The position numbers and the translations under genes were made by a program. The notes below the pieces were generated by a model, which saw nothing but the letters and a program-made list of their open reading frames with translations, was not told the DNA's origin and did no database searches. From assembly GCA_025938055.1 (NCBI GenBank), contig JAICQC010000019.1, positions 1 through 21,617 on the forward strand: a DNA stretch of 21,617 nt, read 5' to 3'. Source of the DNA: Anaerolineales bacterium. Its GTDB lineage: Bacteria > Chloroflexota > Anaerolineae > Anaerolineales > Villigracilaceae. Below are positions 15,590-21,617 of this stretch, piece by piece. Every line of letters begins with the position of its first letter. Within the stretch, counting starts at the first letter, position 1.

Positions 15590-16495
15590 CTATCGATCTA
15601 AAAATATATCTTCCATGGAAAGTTCGTCTTCCTCAGGTTCGAGGTGGGTAAAGACTGTGACCACCCCTTCCAACGCCTGACGAATATCGGATTCGAAATC
15701 TTCGGCAATGTGATGCGCATCATGCACCGTCCAGTCGCCGGGGACAAGCATATGGACCGAGACGAAACGGCGCGCGGCTGCCTGGCGTGTGCGCAGCGCA
15801 TGAAAATTGACGCCCTTCTCGCGGTATTTTTCCATCACTGCCTGTATCAGGCTGCGCTCGGATTCGGGCAGCGCAGCATCCATGAGTCCGCCAACCGAAC
15901 GACTCACCAGTTGGATGCCGGTCCAGATGATGTTAAGCGCAACCGCAATCGCGATCAACGGATCAAGAACGCCCCAGCCGGTTAATCCTGCGACTGCAAC
16001 TCCGCTGATCACGCCCACAGAGGTCCACACATCGGTCATCAGGTGGCGCGCGTCCGCTTCGAGGGTAATCGAGCGGCGATCCCTTCCGGCGCGCAGCAAA
16101 ATGCGTGCCACGATCAGGTTGATGGCTGAGGCGGCGATCGAAACACCCAAGCCGATCCCTAATTGTTCCAGCTCACGAGGCTGAAGCAGCCGGCTGACCG
16201 CGGCGCTGATGATCCCGATGGCAGCGCCCAGGATGAGCAATCCTTCCGTGACGCTGGCAAAATACTCGGCTTTGCTGTGACCGTACACATGACTCTCGTC
16301 GGCGGGGCGCGCCGCGATGGTCAGCATCCCCAGAGCCATGAACGCGCCAGCCAGGTTCACAAGCGACTCGATTGCGTCTGAGAGCAAGCCTACAGAGCCC
16401 GTCAAAAGATATGCGAGCGCTTTAAGGGTAATCGTCGCGAGCGCCGCGCCGATGGATAACCAGGCAAAGCTCGTCAGTGAAGCACGATTCTTCAT
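15590..16495 (-). CDS. Cation diffusion facilitator (CDF) metal transporter
   Basis: CDF proteins export divalent metals such as Zn, Mn or Fe using a proton gradient. From ATG 16495 the protein has 301 residues, with about six membrane helices (1-205) and a C-terminal cytosolic dimerisation domain. The conserved GHSKAEYFASVTEG block is present. The TM5 metal site is normal (H151xxxD155 in HLMTD). The TM2 site, usually D/HxxxD, reads E43xxxN47 (AIESLVN). The start at 16495 is chosen for its AAGGA Shine-Dalgarno. Starts at 16528 or 16555 are possible; 16528 follows a TATCAT box by 6 nt. The gene converges on the kinase gene with a 32-bp gap and no clear terminator. The metal cannot be assigned. 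Confidence 0.88.
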   Translation of the reverse strand: MKNRASLTSFAWLSIGAALATITLKALAYLLTGSVGLLSDAIESLVNLAGAFMALGMLTIAARPADESHVYGHSKAEYFASVTEGLLILGAAIGIISAAVSRLLQPRELEQLGIGLGVSIAASAINLIVARILLRAGRDRRSITLEADARHLMTDVWTSVGVISGVAVAGLTGWGVLDPLIAIAVALNIIWTGIQLVSRSVGGLMDAALPESERSLIQAVMEKYREKGVNFHALRTRQAAARRFVSVHMLVPGDWTVHDAHHIAEDFESDIRQALEGVVTVFTHLEPEEDELSMEDIFLDR

Positions 16496-16590
16496 CAAGT
16501 CCTTATGTTCATCCTGCTTGTGAGGCATACGGACATGATACTTGTATGCGTGCAAGTTGGGAATAGCCCAAAGTCATATTGTGCATAATG

Positions 16591-16620
16591 AAAAACTCCG
16601 AGGCATATTCGCCTCGGAGT
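16591..16620 (-). terminator. Rho-independent terminator of the DUF4188/TetR operon
   Basis: ACTCCGAGGC (16595-16604) and GCCTCGGAGT (16611-16620) form a perfect 10-bp stem with a 6-nt loop. On the minus strand it is followed by T5. It lies 18 bp past the stop of the DUF4188 gene. Confidence 0.9.
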
Positions 16621-16638
16621 GTGGGGTTCAATACTGCC

Positions 16639-17115
16639 TTACTTTACTGCGAGCCGCAGGCGGGCAGTCTCCCGGCGACCGACAGCCTCCGCGTGTTCCA
16701 GCGCCGCGCCGAGACCAAACTTTGGCATATTGCCATATACCGTCTCGAATTGACCCGGGTTGACGAGATACGTCTCATGCCAGATACCCACGCTTCCATC
16801 TGCACCCACGGCTTGATTGAACCTCTTCCAGGCCGCAAGATGCGGATCAGAGGCATGGCGTGCAAATCGTTCGAGGTCCTCGAATGAACGCCAGTATTGG
16901 ATCAGAACGGGTCCGCTGAAATTCCAGAAAAATTCTGCGTGCAGAAATCCTTTTTCGGGATTGGTGAATAAAGTTTGGAGCATGGGTCCCATTGCCCCGG
17001 CAACGGGCATCCATTTATCGAAGCGCCACCATTTGTTGACGCGCATCCCGATCAGAAAAACGACAAAAGGTTGGTCTGTTTTCGCGGTGTAACGACCGTT
17101 AAAGATTTTGCTCAT
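16639..17115 (-). CDS. DUF4188 (monooxygenase-like) protein
   Basis: The 158-residue protein matches the DUF4188 family along its length: an N-terminal GRYTAKTDQPFVVFLIGMRVNKWW block, then FLHAEFFWNFSGPVLIQYWRSFEDLERFA, and the C-terminal VGIWHETYLVNPGQFETVYGNMPKFGLG. The fold is probably a dimeric alpha-beta barrel, as in small heme-binding or quinol monooxygenases and aldoxime dehydratase relatives. No substrate is known. A good Shine-Dalgarno (AAGGAG, 7 nt before ATG 17115) sits in the last codons of the TetR gene, so the two are translated from one autoregulated mRNA. A role in removing a small toxic compound sensed by the TetR protein is a reasonable inference. Confidence 0.85.
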   Translation of the reverse strand: MSKIFNGRYTAKTDQPFVVFLIGMRVNKWWRFDKWMPVAGAMGPMLQTLFTNPEKGFLHAEFFWNFSGPVLIQYWRSFEDLERFARHASDPHLAAWKRFNQAVGADGSVGIWHETYLVNPGQFETVYGNMPKFGLGAALEHAEAVGRRETARLRLAVK

Positions 17116-17119
17116 GGGT

Positions 17120-17809
17120 TTACTCCTTGATAAATTGACATGCCTGTGAATTCAACTCAAACAGATACAGGGCGTCACCATCTTTTCCAAAGGGAGGCAG
17201 GTTTCGTTGAATTTCCAGTGAGACGATGCCATGCACCCGTGCCCAGATGATCATCGCCACGAAGAGCGAAAGGGGGTGCACGTCACCAGAATAGATTCTC
17301 CACTGCTCATGGTACGCTCGATATTTGTCACTGACGGTCGGAACCGCCTCCGTGGTCAATTTTCCAGCCAGGCGAAGTTCTTCCACAACACTAAAGAGGG
17401 CGCTGATCGAACGCGCAGAGGAGGGGAACACTTTATCGGCTGGAGTTTCATATCCGGGGATGGGCGTCCCAAAAATGAGCTGATAACGCTGCGGATAGGT
17501 GTGTGCCCAATTGCGATAGGCAAGTCCGATGGCTTCCAGCTTCTTGCGAGAGTCCTGTTTTGATACCGAATCACGCGCTTCTAGCTGCCAATCGCCAAAG
17601 GATGTGTAGGCATCGATGATCAACGCTGTGACCAGTGCATCGCGATCTGGGAAATAATTGTAAATGGCGGGCGCCGTGATCTTCAGATCTCGGGCGATCG
17701 CTCGCAGCGAAAGGGCAGGGGCGCCGTATTCCGTGATCTGTTTCCAGGCAGTTTCCTTGATGGCTTCCTGCAGGTTAGGGATTTGCTTTTTCTTGATAGG
17801 TCGGACCAT
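17120..17809 (-). CDS. TetR-family regulator with WHG-type C-terminal domain
   Basis: The 229-residue protein has an N-terminal helix-turn-helix (about residues 12-60: AIKETAWKQITEYGAPALSLRAIARDLKITAPAIYNYFPDRDALV), the typical TetR DNA-binding block. The larger ligand-binding domain contains RYQLIFGTPIPGY and ends with a VAMIIWARVHGIVSLEI helix, a pattern of the WHG subfamily. The start at 17809 has Shine-Dalgarno AAGGAG 6-7 nt upstream. The promoter and a 38-bp palindrome sit directly before it, so it almost certainly represses itself and the DUF4188 gene 4 nt downstream. The inducer is unknown. Confidence 0.93.
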   Translation of the reverse strand: MVRPIKKKQIPNLQEAIKETAWKQITEYGAPALSLRAIARDLKITAPAIYNYFPDRDALVTALIIDAYTSFGDWQLEARDSVSKQDSRKKLEAIGLAYRNWAHTYPQRYQLIFGTPIPGYETPADKVFPSSARSISALFSVVEELRLAGKLTTEAVPTVSDKYRAYHEQWRIYSGDVHPLSLFVAMIIWARVHGIVSLEIQRNLPPFGKDGDALYLFELNSQACQFIKE

Positions 17810-17820
17810 GTAGTCTCCTT

Positions 17821-17858
17821 AATAACTATACGCTGTAAATATACAGCGTATAGTTATT
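17821..17858. promoter_or_regulatory. TetR operator, near-perfect 38-bp palindrome
   Basis: The arms AATAACTATACGCTGTA (17821-17837) and TACAGCGTATAGTTATT (17842-17858) are perfect 17-bp inverted repeats around the 4-bp centre AATA. The left edge touches the Shine-Dalgarno of the TetR gene and the right edge nearly touches the -35 box. A bound repressor would cover the spacer, -10 and transcription start. Confidence 0.93.
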
Positions 17859-17866
17859 TTTGTCAA
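17838..17866 (-). promoter_or_regulatory. Sigma-70 promoter of the TetR-DUF4188 operon
   Basis: On the minus strand a perfect TTGACA (17866-17861), a 17-bp spacer and TATATT (17843-17838) give a near-consensus promoter. The start point should fall near 17831, leaving a roughly 20-nt leader with AAGGAG. Confidence 0.9.
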
Positions 17867-17896
17867 GGGTTGGAAGTTGCGAAGCTTGAAGGTAAG

Positions 17897-17927
17897 AAAA
17901 AACTCCGAGCTAGACTCGGAGCTTTTT
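17897..17927 (-). terminator. Rho-independent terminator of the kbl-like gene
   Basis: CTCCGAG (17903-17909) and CTCGGAG (17915-17921) form a 7-bp stem with a 5-nt loop. T6 follows on the minus strand; T5 also follows on the plus strand. It lies just past the stop of the gene ending at 17960. Confidence 0.88.
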
Positions 17928-17959
17928 CGTTTGCTGTGGCTCTAGCGGTAACGAGCAGG

Positions 17960-19138
17960 CTAAATCACGCCCAACTTCTTCCCCACTCTCTCAAACGCCT
18001 CGAGTCCCTTCCCCAGATCGTCATTATCGTGCGCGGCAGAGATCATGACGCGGATTCGCGCTTTGCCCTTAGCCACCGTTGGGAAGCCGATTGCCATGGC
18101 AAAGACACCTTCTTCGAATAATTCGCGGCTGAACTGTTGAGCGAGCGGCGCTTCGCCGAGCATGACCGGGGTAATAGGCGTTTCACTGACACCGGTATCG
18201 AACCCGAGCTTCTTCATTTCAGATTTGAAGTATTTTGCGTTTGCCCAAAGCCTATCTACCAACTCGGTTGACTCCTCAAGCAGGTCAACCGCTGCCAGAC
18301 AGGCTGCCGCGTCGGGAGCGGTCACTGCAGAGGAGAACAGGAACGGACGCCCGCGCTGGCGCAGCCATTCGATGATGACTTTGTCGCCCGCCACCATTCC
18401 CCCGACTACGCCGAACGCCTTGGACATCGTGCCGACTTCGATATCTACTTTGCCGTGCAAGCCGAAGTGATCCACGATGCCGCGCCCGCCTTTGCCAAGC
18501 ACACCTTCGCCGTGTGCATCGTCCACCATGAACAGGATGTCGTATTTTTTCGCCACCTCGTATAACTCTGGAAGCGGGGCGATGTCGCCATCCATGCTGA
18601 AGACACCGTCCGTGACGATCAATGCCCGGCGGTAGTTCGAGACGTGCTCCTTGATCGCGTCCTCCAGCGCGCCGGGGTCGTTATGCTCATAAGGGATGAT
18701 CTTACCACCCGAAAGGCGACAACCATCGATGATGGAGGCGTGGTTGAGACGATCTGAAAAGATCACATCCTCCTTCCCCACAAGCGCGGCGATTGTCCCA
18801 AGATTGGCAGTGAAACCCGATTGGAAGGTGATGACATCTTCCGCGCCTTTGAACTTCGCAAGCCTCTGCTCGAGTTGGACGTGCAAATCCATGGTACCCG
18901 CGATGGAGCGTACCGCGGCGGGACCCACACCAAATTTCTTCGTGGCTTCTTTCGCCGCTTCGACGATATTCGGATGGTTCGCCAGCCCAAGATAATTGTT
19001 CGAGCAGAAGTTGAGCACGTTCTTTCCATCCACCGTCAGCCAGGCGCCCTGTGCCGAGCCGATCGTGCGGATGCGGTTGTACAAGCCCTGTTCTTGCAAG
19101 CCGTCAATTTCCTGGTTGAGCCAGTCGAGTTTGGACAT
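17960..19138 (-). CDS. kbl: Glycine C-acetyltransferase (2-amino-3-ketobutyrate CoA ligase), Kbl/BioF family
   Basis: PLP-dependent alpha-oxoamine synthase of 392 residues. Kbl condenses glycine with acetyl-CoA, or cleaves 2-amino-3-ketobutyrate, in threonine degradation. Seen in order: [13 protein letters not shown] (44-56), [16 protein letters not shown] (75-90), [12 protein letters not shown] (128-139), cofactor residues D206/H209 in DDAHGEG, and the PLP lysine K240 in GTMSKAFG. The [11 protein letters not shown] block fits Kbl better than BioF, but the two families are close and no tdh (threonine dehydrogenase) or bio genes are adjacent. The start at 19138 is preceded by AGGAG. The longer reading to 19165 has no ribosome site and runs towards repeat copy B. 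Confidence 0.85.
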   Translation of the reverse strand: MSKLDWLNQEIDGLQEQGLYNRIRTIGSAQGAWLTVDGKNVLNFCSNNYLGLANHPNIVEAAKEATKKFGVGPAAVRSIAGTMDLHVQLEQRLAKFKGAEDVITFQSGFTANLGTIAALVGKEDVIFSDRLNHASIIDGCRLSGGKIIPYEHNDPGALEDAIKEHVSNYRRALIVTDGVFSMDGDIAPLPELYEVAKKYDILFMVDDAHGEGVLGKGGRGIVDHFGLHGKVDIEVGTMSKAFGVVGGMVAGDKVIIEWLRQRGRPFLFSSAVTAPDAAACLAAVDLLEESTELVDRLWANAKYFKSEMKKLGFDTGVSETPITPVMLGEAPLAQQFSRELFEEGVFAMAIGFPTVAKGKARIRVMISAAHDNDDLGKGLEAFERVGKKLGVI

Positions 19139-19158
19139 GAGGAACTCCTGTGTTGTTC

Positions 19159-19277
19159 CCGTCATTGCGAGCGTAGTGAAGCAATCTCTTAGTTAATCTT
19201 TTGATGAGATTGCTCACCTGCCCTGGTGGGCGGTGCCAGGGTCGTCGCTCACTGCCATTCGCTCCTCGCAATGACGG
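19159..19277. repeat. Palindromic intergenic repeat, copy B
   Basis: The 119-bp element is bounded by perfect 13-bp inverted ends, CCGTCATTGCGAG (19159-19171) and CTCGCAATGACGG (19265-19277). An inner inverted pair, GCAATCTC (19181-19188) and GAGATTGC (19206-19213), lies next to the left end. It is related to copy A at 13682 through the CATTGCGAGCGTA...GAAGCAATC block. There is no credible gene inside. It lies upstream of the kbl-like gene and downstream of the SDR gene. Confidence 0.88.
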
Positions 19278-19307
19278 AAATGATTTTAATCATTATAGCA
19301 ATCTTAC

Positions 19308-19344
19308 AAAAAAGCGGCTGCCACAACTTGCTAGCGACAGTCGC
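19308..19344 (-). terminator. Probable terminator of the SDR gene
   Basis: GCGGCTG (19314-19320) pairs with CAGTCGC (19338-19344), with one G-U wobble and a long loop. On the minus strand a T6 run follows the stem. A small competing GCGAC/GTCGC hairpin lies inside. It sits directly after the SDR stop. Confidence 0.6.
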
Positions 19345-19350
19345 CATGTT

Positions 19351-20190
19351 CTAGAAATCTTCAAGGGTCAGCGGTCTGGGCTGCTTGCCATCAACATCCT
19401 GGATTCCGTATTCCAGCGCCTCTTGCGCGGCAACCAGAACTTTGCCACTTTTCTTCATGATGTCCGGGTCTGCGGCCAGGGCAGCCGTCACCCGACCACT
19501 GAACTGAGGTGATTCGGAGTTGCTCATGTCGAAATATTTGGCGTTCTTCAGCACACCCTCCGTCCGCACCAGCCCCGGATATAGTGAAACGACTGCCACA
19601 TTGAATTTCTTCAATTCATGCGCCATGTATTCGGTCATCTTATCCACCGCAGCTTTGGATACCCCATACTGCGTATTGCTCATGTAAACCTGTGCCGACC
19701 AGTACGAGATATTTACAATTAAGCCCCTCTTCTTCTTTGTCATCATGCGGGCTGCAAATGCAGAGGATATGTACGCGGCGCGCACACCGGCGTCGAACAT
19801 GGCATCCCAGCGCCAGAAGGGCTGCTCCCAGAACGGCTTGAAATATGTGAATCTGCGGCCTTCGTGCATGTTTTCATATCCAGCCCAGGCGTTATTCACC
19901 AGGAGGTCGATTTTCTTGCTCTCTTTTGCGATCTGTTTGAAGACGGCTTCCACTTGTACGTCATTGCTGTGGTCACACTGAATCCCAATCCCCTTTCCAC
20001 CCATCGCCGTCACAGCTTCTGCTGTTTTAAAAATAGTTCCGCCGAGCTTGCCCGCATCCGTTTTCTCTTTTATCGTCCGGCCTGTCACGTATACCGTCAC
20101 GCCTGCTTCACCCAGACCCAGCGCGATCCCTTTCCCAACTCCGCGACTTGCGCCAGTCACCACCGCAACCTTTCCGGAGAGCGATTTCAT
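19351..20190 (-). CDS. SDR oxidoreductase, DHRS1-like
   Basis: Short-chain dehydrogenase/reductase of 279 residues. The NAD(P)-binding motif TGASRGVGKGIA is at 13-24, the structural NNA motif is in LLVNNAWAGYEN, and the catalytic YxxxK is in QYGVSKAAVDKM, preceded by NISYWSAQ. The blocks CDHSNDVQVEAVF, FWEQPFWRWDAMFDAGVRAAYISS and VVSLYPGLVRTEGVL are those of the DHRS1-like group, whose bacterial members reduce unknown carbonyl or steroid-like substrates. NNAW replaces the more common NNAG, as in DHRS1 relatives. The start at 20190 has a consensus Shine-Dalgarno (AAAGGAGGT). It is divergent from the cyclase gene. Confidence 0.92.
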   Translation of the reverse strand: MKSLSGKVAVVTGASRGVGKGIALGLGEAGVTVYVTGRTIKEKTDAGKLGGTIFKTAEAVTAMGGKGIGIQCDHSNDVQVEAVFKQIAKESKKIDLLVNNAWAGYENMHEGRRFTYFKPFWEQPFWRWDAMFDAGVRAAYISSAFAARMMTKKKRGLIVNISYWSAQVYMSNTQYGVSKAAVDKMTEYMAHELKKFNVAVVSLYPGLVRTEGVLKNAKYFDMSNSESPQFSGRVTAALAADPDIMKKSGKVLVAAQEALEYGIQDVDGKQPRPLTLEDF

Positions 20191-20333
20191 ATACCTCCTT
20201 TACTAAAAAGAACGACATCCCGTTTGGGACGCCGATTCAATCATGCTTTGTACGTTAAAGCAAGGAAATCACGGCACAACCAAAGATTAGATTATGGGTT
20301 GGTTAAGAAAGTGAAGATTACAGCATTTCAATT

Positions 20334-20339
20334 TATAAT
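20334..20339 (+). promoter_or_regulatory. Putative -10 box of the cyclase gene
   Basis: A perfect TATAAT ends 11 nt before ATG 20351, with a weak -35 (GTGAAG, 20311-20316) at 17 bp. The predicted leader is about 5 nt and there is no Shine-Dalgarno. The rest of the 160-bp divergent gap (20191-20350) shows only short A/T-rich sequence and a small TCCC/GGGA hairpin near 20217-20230. Confidence 0.6.
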
Positions 20340-20350
20340 CTGGTTATTCC

Positions 20351-21617
20351 ATGAATAGCAAATCTCTGCACGAGCAAATTGCTGATATCAAAAAAGCCAT
20401 CGTGGCGCAGGAGGGGATGCGTTCGATACTGGGCGACTCTGTGGTGGGGACAACGCTGGCAGTTTTGCATGACCAATTAAACGAACTGGAAAGACAGTCC
20501 ATGCAGCAGGATGGGGCGGATCAAACACGCCGGAAACTGGTGACCGTTCTATTTGCGGACGTCTCCGACTTCACGGCGTTCTCGGAACATAGGGATGCTG
20601 AGGATGTAGCCAACCTTGTCAACCATCTCTGGACACGGGGGGACTGGATTATTCAGGAGTATGGCGGTCGCATCGATAAACATATCGGGGATGCTGTCAT
20701 GGCACTCTGGGGAACAGAAACCGCGCGCGAAGATGATGCCGAACGCGCGGTGCGTGCCGCACTCCGAATTCAGGAAATGTATAGGGATGGCATTGGATCG
20801 CTCCCCATCCGTCTAAAAATAGGGATTAACAGTGGACAGGTTCTGCTTAGCGCGATTGGCACACAAGGCGAATTCACTGCCATGGGCGATACGGTGAATA
20901 CAGCCAGTCGTTTGGTCCATGCTGCCAGGGGAGGCGATGTCCTTATTTCCCATAACACATATCAACTGGTGCGCGGGCTCTTCGATGTGCAAATACAAAC
21001 ACCGCTTATGGTAAAAGGCAAGACAGAGCCATTGCAGACCTATGTGATCCAGCGCATCAAGCCGCGTGCATTCCGGACTGGAAGAAGAGGAGTCGAAGGC
21101 GTCACGACTCGCATGGTTGGGCGCACAGCAGAGTTTCAGACCATACAATCTGCTTTTGAGCAATGTGTGACCAGCGGGCATGTCACAGTCGCCGTTGTGA
21201 AAGGGGATGCTGGTCTCGGAAAAAGCCGCCTGATCTACGAGTTTGAAGCGTGGTTGGAGGCGCAGCCAGCCGAATTTTATTTATTCAAAGGCCGTGCTGA
21301 TGAAGAGACAATGAGTTTGCCGTACAGCTTGTTGCGCGATGTCTTTTGCGAGCGTTTTCAGATTCGGGACAACGACTCGCAGGCAGAGGCACGCGAAAAG
21401 CTTATGAGAGGGATTGCAGCCCTGAGTAAGCTTGTGAGCGAAGAGCGTGCCTCATTGATTGGCGAACTGCTCGGGTTTGATTTTTCTGCAAGCCCATTTG
21501 TGCGCGGCATTCGCAAGGACGCGCGTCAGATCCGTGATCGTTCCTTCAATAGCATCGCGCAATTGTTTACAGAGCTTACTCTGGATTCCCCTGTTGTCCT
21601 TTTGCTGGATGATATTC
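20351..21617 (+). CDS. Class III adenylate/guanylate cyclase fused to AAA ATPase (3' end cut by window)
   Basis: The open frame runs 422 codons to the window edge. An N-terminal helical segment (about 1-50) leads to a class III cyclase domain (about 62-235) that makes a cyclic nucleotide, probably cAMP. All six key positions are present: metal Asp D70 and D114, substrate K110 and D180, and transition-state N183 and R187. A P-loop ATPase follows, with Walker A GDAGLGKS at 285-292 and a Walker B-like LLLDD at the right edge. In this family the ATPase is usually followed by long TPR repeats, which would lie outside the window. It probably acts as a cytosolic multidomain signalling protein. The usual G in the metal motif (VSGFT) is Asp here (VSDFT). 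Confidence 0.92.
   Translation, partial: MNSKSLHEQIADIKKAIVAQEGMRSILGDSVVGTTLAVLHDQLNELERQSMQQDGADQTRRKLVTVLFADVSDFTAFSEHRDAEDVANLVNHLWTRGDWIIQEYGGRIDKHIGDAVMALWGTETAREDDAERAVRAALRIQEMYRDGIGSLPIRLKIGINSGQVLLSAIGTQGEFTAMGDTVNTASRLVHAARGGDVLISHNTYQLVRGLFDVQIQTPLMVKGKTEPLQTYVIQRIKPRAFRTGRRGVEGVTTRMVGRTAEFQTIQSAFEQCVTSGHVTVAVVKGDAGLGKSRLIYEFEAWLEAQPAEFYLFKGRADEETMSLPYSLLRDVFCERFQIRDNDSQAEAREKLMRGIAALSKLVSEERASLIGELLGFDFSASPFVRGIRKDARQIRDRSFNSIAQLFTELTLDSPVVLLLDDI

Overview
The window looks like ordinary chromosome from a mesophilic bacterium, most likely Chloroflexota (Anaerolineales-like). This is an inference from the class A RNase P RNA, the gene set, frequent weak or absent Shine-Dalgarno sites, and a dispersed GTCATTGCGAG-type palindromic intergenic repeat. 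Genes sit on both strands. No phage, insertion sequence, CRISPR array, tRNA or ribosomal operon is visible. Protein names come from motifs and remembered family sequences, not from a search.

Positions 1-4150: the 3' part of rnpB, a hairpin, a HypA-like protein lacking the nickel-binding His2, and an overlapping TolB-like beta-propeller lipoprotein. A bidirectional terminator separates these from a leftward DUF4870 membrane protein. Divergent from it is fmt (methionyl-tRNA formyltransferase), followed by a MIP channel. Positions 4150-7520: glpK and glpD. With the channel they form a glycerol route: entry, phosphorylation, then oxidation to dihydroxyacetone phosphate.

Positions 7530-10916: a tightly packed four-gene unit with an ArnC-like membrane glycosyltransferase, a WbqC-family protein, a SAM methyltransferase and a WecE-type sugar aminotransferase. 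It looks like a small cassette that makes a 4-amino-4,6-dideoxyhexose and loads it, possibly modified, onto a polyprenyl-phosphate carrier. Positions 10978-13681: a second GtrB-type glycosyltransferase, an overlapping histidine phosphatase, and a PanE-type reductase. Then come repeat copy A and a TGS/ThrRS-like nucleoside kinase.

Positions 15590-20190 are all leftward: a CDF metal transporter with an unusual TM2 site, a DUF4188 protein co-transcribed with a TetR regulator, a Kbl-type aminoacyl-CoA acyltransferase, repeat copy B and a DHRS1-like short-chain dehydrogenase. The TetR operon has a near-perfect 38-bp operator over a consensus promoter. From 20351 a class III adenylate cyclase fused to an AAA ATPase runs off the right edge.

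The most interesting non-gene signals are a recurrent extended -10 box (TGGTARAAT) 6-10 nt before start codons, implying leaderless transcripts; the TetR operator/promoter; and the two repeat copies. The best protein-level oddities are the HypA H2R change, the TIP-like selectivity filter of the MIP channel, the ExxxN site of the CDF transporter, and the amino-sugar cassette. I did not find a clearly unprecedented multi-gene system.
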